From Chlamydomonas sphaeroides (lineage: Eukaryota > Chlorophyta > Chlorophyceae > Chlamydomonadales > Chlamydomonadaceae), in the NCBI GenBank assembly GCA_001662425.1, contig BDDC01000146.1, positions 1,522-52,532 of the forward strand: 51,011 nucleotides of DNA, written 5' to 3'. Of the stretch, positions 32,918-42,916 are shown in pieces (positions within the stretch are counted from its first letter, which is position 1; every line of letters begins with the position of its first letter). The position numbers and the translations under genes are program-made. The notes under the pieces were generated by a model. It saw only the letters and a list, made by a program, of their open reading frames with translations, made no database searches and was not told where the DNA came from.

Positions 32918-35434
32918 ATGGGCGCGCTTCACCAGGCAGCCCAATTCGGCACAAGATGCCCACACAAGCGCCTATGCGTAGGGAGACGTGTGCCCTTTGT
33001 GCACGACCCTCAAGCGCGCCGGACCGCTCGTGTGTTGCGCGCCGTGGAGCCAGCCGTCACCACAACCAGCTTGTCCTCGCCTCCTGGATTGCGGACGGAG
33101 CCGTGGACGGAGTCGCCCAAGCAGCTGGAGGTGGGCAGCGCCGTGGCGTGCCCCATGATGCCCGGTCGCCACACGAGTGCGACCTAGCGTTGGCTGTCCG
33201 TGCAGGCGCTGGCCAGCCTGAAGCAACGCTTCAGCAAGGACGCAGCAGTACCGGAGGACGGGACGCTCAAATGGTACCTGCGTGACCGGTATTTCGACGT
33301 CGACGAGGCGGAGGAGAAGCTGCGCAGTATGCTCCGCTGGCGCAACACCTTCCAGTGAGCAGTGCCGCCGCCCGCACCTCCAGCCTTCCCCTGCAGCACA
33401 TAAATCTCTTCGAGGCCCGCTGCACCAGCAGCGCGGCAGCCGTGCTGCGTGCGCCTCAGGGGTGTTTGGCGTTGCGCGGGTGTGCGCCCGCGGGCCACGA
33501 TGCGCTGCACCAGAGCCCCTTGGAAGGGCCACGGCCCCATTCACTCCTATCACATTACCGTTGGACTCAATGCACTGATGCGCATGGTCTGGTCCACGCC
33601 AGCCAGGCGTCGTCCTCAGCCCTCCATCGTTGCGCCCTGTTGCGCTTACCGCACCGCGGGCCGTACCACCCCGCCTCACGCTCCCGTTCACCCCGCTCGG
33701 CGTTCTGCGGCGTTGCGTACCACACTCAATTGCTCTCTTTCCACGGTGCTCCGTCCCTCCCTACCTCTTCCCCAAACCCACGCACGTACCGCCCACGCCT
33801 CGTCCCTCCATCTCCCCCGGACAGGCCCCAGTCCACCACCCCCGCCATGGTGGCTCGCGAGCTCGCCAGCGGCAAGGCCTACGTGCACAGCTCGCCCGAC
33901 AAGTACGGCAGGCCCGCCATAGTCATCCGCACGCGGCTGCACAAGACGGGTGCGCGGCAGGCCGGGGCAGCGGGCGAGCGTAATGGCGCGGGTGTCCGGG
34001 CGTGGGTTCCAGCCAGCGTGCCGCAGCGCTGGTACCCGAGCCTGGCTCGGGGGGAGGGGGGGCATGCTGGTACCCGCCACGCCGTTATGCGGGGCCACAG
34101 ATCGGCTGCGGCCCGGCTCCAGGCTCCTCCCTGCTCAGCTCCAAGAACTGTCCGCCACGCGGCCAGCAGCCGTGGTATCGTACACAGCCCAACAGTCAAC
34201 CCGCGCGCCGCGCCACACGCGCCGCCCCGCCATACCTCGCCTCACCCCACCCCCGTACCGCCCACACCGCCCACACACCGTAGGCGAGTACCCCATCGCG
34301 GACAGCAAGCGGCTCGCGGCATACCTGATCGACACCGCCATCTCGCAGCTGCCGCCGGACGGCGAGCAGATTGTGGGCATCTTCGACCTGCGCGGATTCA
34401 ATTTTTCGGCCAACGCGGACTTCCAGTTTGCGGCCTTCATGGTGGGGTGGGGAACAGGGCGCACAGTTGAGCCACGCGTGGGGCGAGACGCACGGTATTG
34501 GTGGCAGGGTAGGGCCACGGGGTTGGTTGCTGGGCGAGGCGCACGACTGCGGTGGCGGAGTTGGCGCCTGGCGGGGGTGGGGCTGTCGGCCCAAGGGCAT
34601 GGGCCCAATGGCGCGGAGATGCGGGACGGCAGGGCAGGTGGCCGCGGAGAGCTGTGGTGAAGCAGCCACGATCCTGGGGTAATGCCGTGTTCGCTAGCAG
34701 TGGTGCCGCAGGGTACATGGGAGCCGTTGCTACAGGCCCCTGGCGCCGCAGCCCTACTTCCCGCGGCGTGCCTCCGGACCTCGCTTTACGCGCCCGCTCC
34801 CCTCACCGCCTGCACCTATCGCTCGGCCGCCAACAGGTGGAGGCATTTTTCGAGTTCTACCCGCGTCGCGTGAGCCAGGTGCGGTCCTTTTGGGGGTGAA
34901 GGAGGGGCGGAAGGCCGCACGCCGCCTTAACCCGCACGCCGCCGTACGAGTTGCACGGCCTTGCAACCCGGGCTCCACGCCTCCCCAGGTGCTGTTCGTG
35001 GAGGCACCGTGGGTGTTCTTCCCCGCCTGGGAGGTCATCAAGCCGCTGATGCGGAAGTATGCGGCGCTGGTGGGTGGGGTTTGGAGACACGGCATGGGAG
35101 ACGAGGAGGCACGTGCAGTGGAAGGGTGGGGGCTCGGGGTGCGGCGGAGGGGTCCGGGGTCCTGGGACGGAGGCCTATCTAGGACTCAGGCATCGGGGCA
35201 GGATGAGCCCGAAGCAGCAGGCGGTGTGGTCGGAAGGTTTCATGTTGGTTGGTAAGGTGCACGAAACATGCCGGCTGTCCTGGTCTTGCTGCGCGCAGCC
35301 ACGCCCAGCGTGCCCTGGGGCCCCCACTGAACCCCTCCCGCGCCCCCGCCCCTCCCCAGGTCCAGTTTGTGTCGGTGGAGGAGCTGCGCCGCGACTTCTT
35401 TACGCCCGCCACGCTGCCTGCCGACTTCAAGTAG
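32918..35434 (+). CDS. CRAL-TRIO (Sec14-like) lipid-binding protein, 280 aa
   Basis: Seven exons join in phase: 32918-33130, 33206-33354, 33825-33949, 34284-34441, 34837-34878, 34989-35069, 35360-35434. The ATG is in good context (GCCATGG). Residues 1-71 are Arg/Ser/Thr-rich with few acids, like a chloroplast transit peptide (inference). The CRAL-TRIO N-lobe follows (LKWYLRDRYFDVDEAEEKLR, MLRWRN). The lipid-binding lobe then has GRPAIVIRTRLHKTG, QIVGIFDLRGFNF, VEAFFEFYPRRVSQVLFVEA and PWVFFPAWEVIKPLM. FVSVEELRRDFFTPATLPAD closes it, in place of the usual KIVFV strand and gate. Family members move or present phosphoinositides, tocopherols or other hydrophobic ligands between membranes. No GOLD or second domain is present. 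It is divergent from the PIN-like gene. Confidence 0.85.
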
Positions 35435-36604
35435 GCAGCGAGGCGCCCGCACCCGCGAGCTGGCGAGCATGGCGAGAGGAAGCCCCTGGGGCTGCCCGGG
35501 AACGACGCCTGCTGATAGCGGCAGCGTTGGAGCCTGGGCGGCGCAGCGCGCCGGCGCGGTGGCAGACTCAGCTGCGTGCGACGCTGACGGGGGCTGGCGC
35601 GCAGGGCCCGCCGCGTCCCGTCCTCAGCACCACCAGAGCTGCGGCTTCGCTGAGTTTGCGGACACCCGCAAGCCCTGGCCCCGCCGGCGCTGGCCAGCCG
35701 GAGCCCCTGCCTGCTGCGGGGCTGTTGCGGCCTGCCGCACCGCGCGCCGCCGCCAGGCGGATGCCGGGTGCTGCGGGTTAGGGTGTACGCACGTATCGTG
35801 GCTGGGCGCGCTGGCGAAACGTGGGCTCGCTCGCCGGGGGGCGGCGTCGTGACGCGGACGCAGCTCCGTCCCGGCAGGCACTCGCGCCACGTCGCGGCCG
35901 GCGGGCTGCGGTTCGTAGACACGGTTAGGGACGCACAAGCATTGCCGGGAGCGAGCAAGCTGGCGCATGCCGTACTGCGGCGCGGCGTATGCGGGGATGT
36001 ATGTGCGCATGCGCCTGCCGGAATGTGGGGTCAGCAGTCAGGCGGGCAGGGTGCGAGGCACGGGCAGAGTAGGCACGTAAAGTGGGTAGGGTGCGAGGCG
36101 TTGACAGGGTGGCTACGTATGGGCGGCTGCGAATGCCGTGGGTGGTGTAGAGGGTAGGGCAAGGAGGTCGGGGCGTGGGCTGATGAGCGAGGATTGTGGG
36201 GTCAGGTGCGGCCATCGCCGCGGGTGTGTGCAGTGCGCAGGCCAGGGCGTGTGAGGGCTAGGGGCAGAGTGACTGGGCCGCAGTGATGCCCTTCTTTATC
36301 GTTTCTTGCGCTGCCGTATGCTACCCATCCGTGACCTCCTGAGCGCGTGTATGCCGAGATGGCGGTGTGAAGTGTTGGAGCGCGCAGCAATGGAGCATGA
36401 ACCTGACGTGGGCGGGGCGTGGGTGAGCTCGGCCCTAGTGCGGTAGGCACGCGGCGACAGCACACTGGCGCTCTTGTCGCCCGCCGGCGTTGCTTGTAAA
36501 GCAACGCGTTTCACGGCCGCTGTTTGCTTGCCTTTGCAATCACCCCGGTGACCCTGTCCTAACGGCCAATTGGGAAAAGGTGAAACCTCCCCAGCTGCGC
36601 ATGG
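35435..36604. other. no supported gene
   Basis: The first part is probably the 3' untranslated region of the CRAL-TRIO gene; a TGTAA pentamer occurs at 36495-36499 on the plus strand. Between 36020 and 36110 a GTAGGG(T)GCGAGGC-like unit recurs imperfectly. No coding exon is claimed. Confidence 0.4.
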
Positions 36605-37600
36605 GTGCATGGCTCGCCCCAAAAAGAGGACACCCAGAAAATTGTCGTCCTCGTTGAAGACCCCGACCGGTACGTCTCGCGCCCCTACGGGGGCGAGCCG
36701 ACAGAGCTGGGCCTGGGCGGCAGCCAGGATGGTGATCGTTGCACAATGACCTCGCTCCCAGTCAGTTACCTGAAGTTACCCCAATCTAAAGTTTGTCTGA
36801 CCAGGGAGCCGAGGGGCTGACGGGGATGCGCTCGGAGCCAACGTACTCTCCCCGATGCACGTCACAATACCAATATACGGTTGGCGCTGGGGCGTCCTGA
36901 GCTCAGAGGCGCAAGGGGCCCTGGCTGGCCCTGGTGAGCACTTGGCTCGTGGTCCGCGCTTCATCTCTGCCCCTGACGCCAGCCCGGGAGCCCGGGTCGC
37001 CGGGTGTCGTTGCACAGCAGCACGGCACGGCACTCTTGCCAACACCTGCTGACTGCTGACCCCTGCCATAACAAGTGCAAGTACGCGGAGGAAGCACGGT
37101 ATCCGGCGCCCATGGATTACGGCCCACAGCAAAAATCAAAGAAATGCGAACCACCTCCGGCCTCCCTCATTCATAACTCTAGTCTCTTCCCTCATCATGT
37201 TCGTCCACCTGCGGCCTCGCAGGGGCAACGGCTTCCTGATTGGGGTTCACCACAGCCTCCGAGGTGGGTGAGGGAGGCAACGGCAACCCGCTCACCGGTC
37301 AGTAGTAGTGTTGTGGTAAGCTGGTGGGGCCGTCACCAGGGTTGCTGCCGCGCTGCGCCGCGCTCAGCCGGACCGTGCCCACCGACTCCCACCGGTCCTT
37401 GCTGGCCCACTGCACACCTCTCTCCCCTGAACTCCCCGCGCGACGTTTGTCCCTCCGTGGTTGGCTACACCATCAACGTCGCCGTGAGGCGTTGCCGTGG
37501 CATGTGCGCATGTGTGGCAGCATGTTGTGTTTACAGTATCGCAATGGTCCCGTTGGATCTGCTGGGCATACTTTAGGCAACGATGTGTATGAGGGCGACT
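36605..37600 (+). other. possible exons of an unidentified or decayed gene
   Basis: Several short stretches look coding and are bounded by splice-like sites, but I could not join them. They are QKIVVLVEDPDRYVSRPYGG at 36640-36700 (then CCG|GTACGT), NKCKYAEEARYPAPMDYG near 37070-37125, GNGFLIGVHHSLR at 37228-37264 (TCGCAG before, GAG|GTGGGT after), and PSVVGYTINVAV near 37455-37490. A 51-bp near-copy of coding sequence from the next gene lies at 36797-36847. Either a real gene with unrecognised family or a partial duplicate under decay would explain this; strand is taken as plus from the splice signals and is not certain. Confidence 0.3.
36797..36847 (+). repeat. 51-bp near-identical copy of 38019-38069
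   Basis: Only about four substitutions separate the two copies, which share AGGGGCTGACGGGGATGCGC-type sequence (the A/G at the first variable base differs). In the gene copy this encodes DQEAEGLTGMRSEPTY. The copy here reads DQGAEGLTGMRSEPTY in the same frame, and two of the differences are silent. Confidence 0.85.
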
Positions 37601-37804
37601 AGAGGTGTTTTTGAGCGTGCAAGTCGCACATGAGAACTGGTCAACCTCTCTGGAGCCGACTGCTTTCGGCCTACAGGCTCACTGCTAGCAAGTAACCACA
37701 TATATAGCACTTGTACGCAAATCCTGGAAGAGCTATTTGCGCAAACGCGCACAAAGACTTGAGACAAGACCAGCAACTCGCGGTGCACCGAGCTCCAATT
37801 AGCT

Positions 37805-40155
37805 ATGTCTAGCTCGGATGAGGATGGTTACAATGATGAGGACCTGGACGACGTGCCCTTGTCGCTGTCGGGTCCCGCGAACGGCCGCTACGAGCCCCAG
37901 TATGACGAGCCTCCTCCAACATCTAGAGGGCCGCCACCAGGCGCCTCTAGGTTCGCGCTAGGCGTGGTGCCTGGGCTCAAGCTGCCGGCAGCCCAGCCCG
38001 ATGACCATGGCCATTCCGCTGACCAGGAAGCCGAAGGGCTGACGGGGATGCGCTCGGAGCCAACATACTTGCCAGAAAGCTCGTCGCGGGGCCGGCCTGC
38101 CGTTCCGGCACTAGCACTGGGGCTCGCGCCCATACGGACAGCGGTCACAGCGGAAGACGCCCCGCGCGGCGGCCAGCCGCGCCGCTCGCCGCTCAAGCCG
38201 CCCATGCTGCACCTAGCCAACCCGGCATCGGCGTCTCCCGTTGTCAGCGCCGCGTCTACACCGGTGCTGGGCCGGGGGCCGCATCGCAGCGGCCTTTCTG
38301 CGCCCGGCGCGCATAGCCACTTCCACCCATCCACCGCAGCCGGCGCCGCACCGGTCGGCCAGCCGGCCGGTAATGACTTGCAAGTGGACCTCATATCCTC
38401 AGCCTTCCTGCTGCCTGGCCATGACCGTGGGCCGGCCGTCGGCGCCAGCCGCCAGCGGCAGCGTGACGATGCTGGCGCAGGCGCGGCAGTAGCAGGCGAG
38501 GGGGAGGAGGATGCGGCAGAGGAGGACGAGGCGCCGTGCAGCTCTGCGGCGCACGTGACGGAGCGCTGCGCGGGCCAGCTGGGCGTCGACCCCTGCGAGC
38601 TATCGCTCTTCGAGCTGCGGCCGCTCGAGGGCGGCACCATCCCGCACTCCGTGGAGCACATAGGCGTCATGATCCGCGGCTCAAGTGGGTCGAGGGCTCG
38701 GCTTGGGCTGGGGCGGACTGATGCAGGCCAGGACGAGGTGGCGGCCTTGCGCGAGACGCGACGCTGCCCTTAGGGTGCTTGCATCACGCCGCGCTTGCCC
38801 GCTTGCCGCCTCCGCAGCCTTCTCTCTGTCGGGGCTCGAGGACATGTTGGCACGGAGCAAACGAGGTGGGTGTGCAGCCCTGGGCGGCCAGGCGGGAGAG
38901 GCGTCGGCCACCTGTCCGAGGCTGATTTGCAGAGATCCGAACAAGCGTCGTGGGGCCGGGCGGGGTTGCTGGCGAAGCAGGCTTCGTTTTTGGGCTGTCG
39001 GTCCGCCGTCTTGTCGGCAAGATGTCGAGCAGAGGTGGCAGGGCAGAAGGCCAAACAGAGCCGGAGCGGCGCCAGCCGCGGAAGGCCGCGTGGCACAAAC
39101 CACCGCAATGCGCCGTGGTGTCACGCCAGCGCCCCGAGCGTATCCTCCCCTGCCCTGTGCTGCCAACGCTCTCCATGTGGCGTCCCCACCAGATGCGGAC
39201 CTGACCACCATGCTGCAGTCAGCGCTGCAGGACGTGACGCAGCACGCCGCGGACGCCAAGGAGCAGGCGGCGCGGGCAGCAAAGCAGGTGCGCCCAGGGC
39301 TGAGCGGCCGGGCCAAGCGACGGTATGTGCACGACATTGAGCCCCGCCGACTCGCAAGCATGTGTGCGCAAAGCGACAGGGCACCGGCGGGGTGCACTTC
39401 CCTGGGCCTTGGTCAGACGCAGACACACGCACATGTTTTGCTAAGCTCCCGCATGTGCCGCTGGACCTGTGCCGCAGAGCGAGGAGCTGGCGGTGCTGCG
39501 CGAGCGGCTGCGCAGCGCGGAGGCCGCCAACCAGCAACTCCGGTGCGTGGGACCTGGGGGCCCTGAGGCGTGGGTGTGCTATGTATCAATGCGGCCGCTT
39601 GCGTGTCGTGCGTCAACTGTCCGAGTGGGAGGCAGCCGCGCCACCGCCTACGGCCGCCCAACGTGCGGTGATACCGGCAGCACCGCGCCGGATCACGTCC
39701 CCTGCCTGCCGCAACCCCTTTGCCCTGAGGCACCGTGCCGCACCGCGCCATCCTGCAGGGAGCAGCTGCAGCGCAGCGACGAGCACCGGCAGCTGTTGGG
39801 CAGCACCATACGCACCATCAAGAGGGAGTTTGAGGAGTTCAAGGGCCGCGTCGTGGACGCGCCCGCGCCGCCGGCCGCCGCAGCGGGGCCGCAGCCGGCG
39901 GGAGCGTTCGCGGCGCCTCCGGCGGCGCCGCGCGCGGGCGTACCGGCTCTACAGCTCGGCGGCCTGGGCGCTCCCAGTGGGCCGGCGCCGGCGGCGGCGT
40001 CGGCGGTTGCCGCGGCGCTGGACGCGCTGCCGCCGGCGATGCAGCAGCTGGGGCTGGGGGCCAGCGGGCCGTACCCGCCGCCGCCGAACCCGCTGGCGCC
40101 GGCGCCGGCGGGCCGCAGTGAGGGGCACAGCCATGGCCGGCGCGAAGGGCGCTGA
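37805..40155 (+). CDS. coiled-coil protein with disordered acidic N-terminus (494 aa)
   Basis: Five exons join in phase: 37805-38684, 38818-38865, 39193-39287, 39478-39542, 39759-40155. The first ~230 residues are disordered (start MSSSDEDGYNDEDLDDVPLS), Pro/Ser/Ala-rich, with an acidic run (EGEEDAAEEDEA). A more folded-looking segment follows (LGVDPCELSLFELRPLEGGT, SVEHIGVMIRG). Residues ~310-385 form a long heptad-rich coiled coil (SALQDVTQHAADAKEQAARA, SEELAVLRERLRSAEAANQQ, STIRTIKREFEEFKGRV). The tail is Ala/Pro-rich. I do not recognise a family; the form suits a scaffold or cytoskeletal/nuclear-pore-type component, but that is a guess from shape alone. A 51-bp piece of exon 1 is duplicated 1.2 kb upstream. 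Confidence 0.75.
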
Positions 40156-41417
40156 CAGGGCTCTGACAGGCCGTGGCAAGGGCTTGATGCCTGCGCAGAG
40201 GCGCGGGCGGAGTGACTGGTAGGGCGTCGTGACTGGGTATGCGCAGCGGTGGGCTGATGCGCGCTCATGCACACTGCGGGGCGCATGTTGGTGTGGGGGC
40301 AGGGGTGACCCCTGGGTGGGGCACACCGGGTGGCGGCAGTCGGTCAAAGTGAGGACCTAGGGCGTTGCGGCGCCTCCATCGCGGGTCGCATACAGCTAGG
40401 GCGGCCGCATGCAATGCACGCGGCCGCTAGCAGGAAGACGTGGCCATGGCCCGAGGACAGCTGAACAGGCATCACTTGCGCATGCTCGCTATTGGGCCGG
40501 CCGGCGGGGCCCAAGTGCAAATGAGCGTGCGGTTCGCCATGTGACGAGAAGACGGATGCGGTATTCATCGGGCGGTGCAGCGCGGACAGTACCCCTGGGG
40601 TTGTGGGATCCACTGTGATGGCACCACGTGTTGAAGCGGGACGCAGGGGAGACGGCGCGTAGCCACGGTACGGGAGCGGTAGGGGGCCAGACGCCTATTT
40701 TACAAGTATACTAGGCCGCAGTGCCGGCCTTGACTAGACACGCGCAGAACTAGACTGGCAACGTGCCACACCAGACTTCATTTGTATGGACTCTCGCCCC
40801 GTGCAGCGACGCACTCTCTGGACCAGCGCGTGTGCCGGCCGTACACTCGGCACACGAACGGGCGCCCAGCGAACTTGAATGCAAGCACCTCTCAGGGCGC
40901 AACAAGCCCACAACACGCGCGCTGCCTGCCATGTCAGCGCCGCGTTCAGTCGAACAGCAGGTGTACAGAAACACACAGCCACCCTCGGCGGCCGCCCCAA
41001 CGCCTGTGCTTGGGACACCAGCCCGCACCATGCATACCATTCTACAGCGGGTCGGCAAGGATGCAGCGACAACAAACAACCAGGGCATCCATGCGCGCGA
41101 GCGCCGCCGTCACCGCCCCAGCTGCAACGGCAGCCGAAGCGATGGCAGCCGCTCGCCTTTACAAAGTCTACCGTACAAAACACGCCCAACGCGCCGCCGC
41201 GGCCCAATGCGGCCTCCTGCAAAGCTGGCGCCGTCGCAAAGTGCATCTCACAAAACACGCACGTCCACTGTGCGCTCTACTCTACGTTCGTCATCAGGGT
41301 TGTTCATTGGCTGCCGGGCCGAGCAGCGCAGGCGCCCCGCAGCGCCGGGTCATGTACAATGGCGCTGCCGCGCAGCGCCTGCGCTGGCCACGCCACGCCG
41401 CGCCACCGCCGCCGCGC
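40156..41417. other. convergent intergenic region
   Basis: Between the stop codons of the coiled-coil gene (plus) and the small minus-strand gene. A TGTAA on the minus strand (TTACA at 40699-40703) lies 715 bases downstream of the minus gene. Long plus-strand frames from 40763 to 41751 overlap the minus gene antisense and show no domain. Confidence 0.4.
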
Positions 41418-42290
41418 TCACGCGCGGCGCGGCTGGTTGATGGTCCGCATCGTGGCCGCGCAGCGCCCGCTGCCGTGCGCCTTTTCCCGCACCGGCTGCC
41501 GCTCGGGCGCCTGCCACCGCCGGCCCTCCTCGGCCGCCGCGCGCTGCGCCGCCTTGCCGGCCAGCGCCGCCAGCTGCTGCGACGCTGCCGCCGCCGCCGC
41601 GCCGGCCTTGGGGCTGGCGAGGCCGCCCACGTGCATCGCGGGCGGCGAGGGCGGCGCGAGCGGCAGGGGCGAGGCCTTGGCGGCGACCACGTTGCCCTTG
41701 GTGTCCAAGAATAGCGGGCCGCCGTTCAGGGCGTCGCCGTGGGTCTCGTAGGGGCCCAGCCACGGCCCCAGCGCCACCTTGCCGGTCCGTGGGTTGACGA
41801 CGGCCTCTTGGTTGGGGCTGGGCGGCGATTGGGGTGAGGCCACCGCGCGGCGCTTGCGCATGCCCAGGGCGCGCGTCGCGCGGGCGCGCGTCGACTGCGG
41901 GAGGGAGCGGGCACAGCGGGTTTCAAAAGGTGATCAGCGCGCGTTCGTCGGTGACAGGAAACGAAGGCTGGATGAAACGTAAGGAGGGGTGGAGTGTGGG
42001 CGGTGAAGGGAGCTTGCGGTATGGCAGGTGTGGGGCGGCGGTGGGGCCGCGGGGTGGGCGGCGGGGCGACTGTTCACGCACCCGCGACGCTCCGGCGGTG
42101 AAGCAGGGTCTTGCGAGCTCAGCAGCATTTCTGCCGATGCGCAGGAGCATCGCCTGCAAGGGCAGCACGAGGTGTTCAGCAAGGTCGCGAAGCGGCGCAT
42201 GCGAATGCGCGAACGGCCGCGTGAAGCCCTCACCGCGTTGCTGCCGCCAGGAACGAGGGGCGCGTGCTGTTCGCTCTTGTGAGGTGCCAT
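41418..42290 (-). CDS. hypothetical protein, two exons (177 aa)
   Basis: Exons 42290-42234 and 41894-41418 join in phase 0 with a good donor (GCG|GTGAGG) and acceptor (CTCCCGCAG). The N-terminus is MAPHKSEQHAPLVPGG, followed by an Arg-rich stretch (TRARATRALGMRKRR). The most protein-like part is NPRTGKVALGPWLGPYETHG followed by GPLFLDTKGNVV at ~residues 55-90; the rest is an Ala-rich helix and a basic end. No family is recognised. The short first exon is supported only by phase and splice signals, so the start could be the internal ATG in LGMRKRR. Confidence 0.5.
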
Positions 42291-42916
42291 GCTGAAGGTT
42301 GAGGCAGCTGCCTGCAGGACGCGAGCAAAGAGGGCTCTAGAGATTGCATGCGCAGCTGCAGGACATTGCCATAGAAGCCGCGCCCGGCAGCAATGACGCC
42401 AGGGCGCATCCACTTCCGCACCTGGAGGCTCAGCTGAAGCAAGAAATTTGGCACACGCTGCGCCGAAGTGAAGGGATCGGCAAAGTCTCTATGAGTCGAG
42501 TCGTTGGCAACTGATTTGCTTTGGTTGCGTTTGCGAAAAGCGTATGCGTGTATGGATGAGGAGCAGAATGAAGTAGGGCAATGATGGCGCCGCGAGGGTT
42601 TTGTGCCAGTCGCAGGCCTGGAGCATTGGGTTCCAGCGCCGCGGTCGCTGGCTCCCGGAAGCTGGCCCAGTGTTAACAAGGCATCATTGAGCATAATATT
42701 AGCTGCTTCGGCTTGAGCATCATGCACGGCCACTCAGCCTAGGGCGACACATACTTGCGAGCGCCACACCAGAGCGCGACACCCCGACGTGCATGTCAAG
42801 CGCTCATCACCATCCTTGACTATTCGTCGCATCGTTAAGCGGCACCGCCGACCGTGCCGACCCCCGACAGCTTCGACAGCTTCGGTGACTCATCTTCCGC
42901 TTGCTCCAGCAAAACG
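42291..42916. other. intergenic region between two minus-strand genes
   Basis: Should contain the 3' end of the DUF3605 gene and the promoter of the small gene. Bases 42470-42560 and 42675-42715 are AT-richer. Nothing else seen. Confidence 0.4.

Noticed and set aside
41350..41881. Plus-strand frames opposite the small 177-aa protein
   Set aside because: The minus strand has an in-phase two-exon model with clear splice sites; the plus frames show only Arg/Ala/Pro runs.
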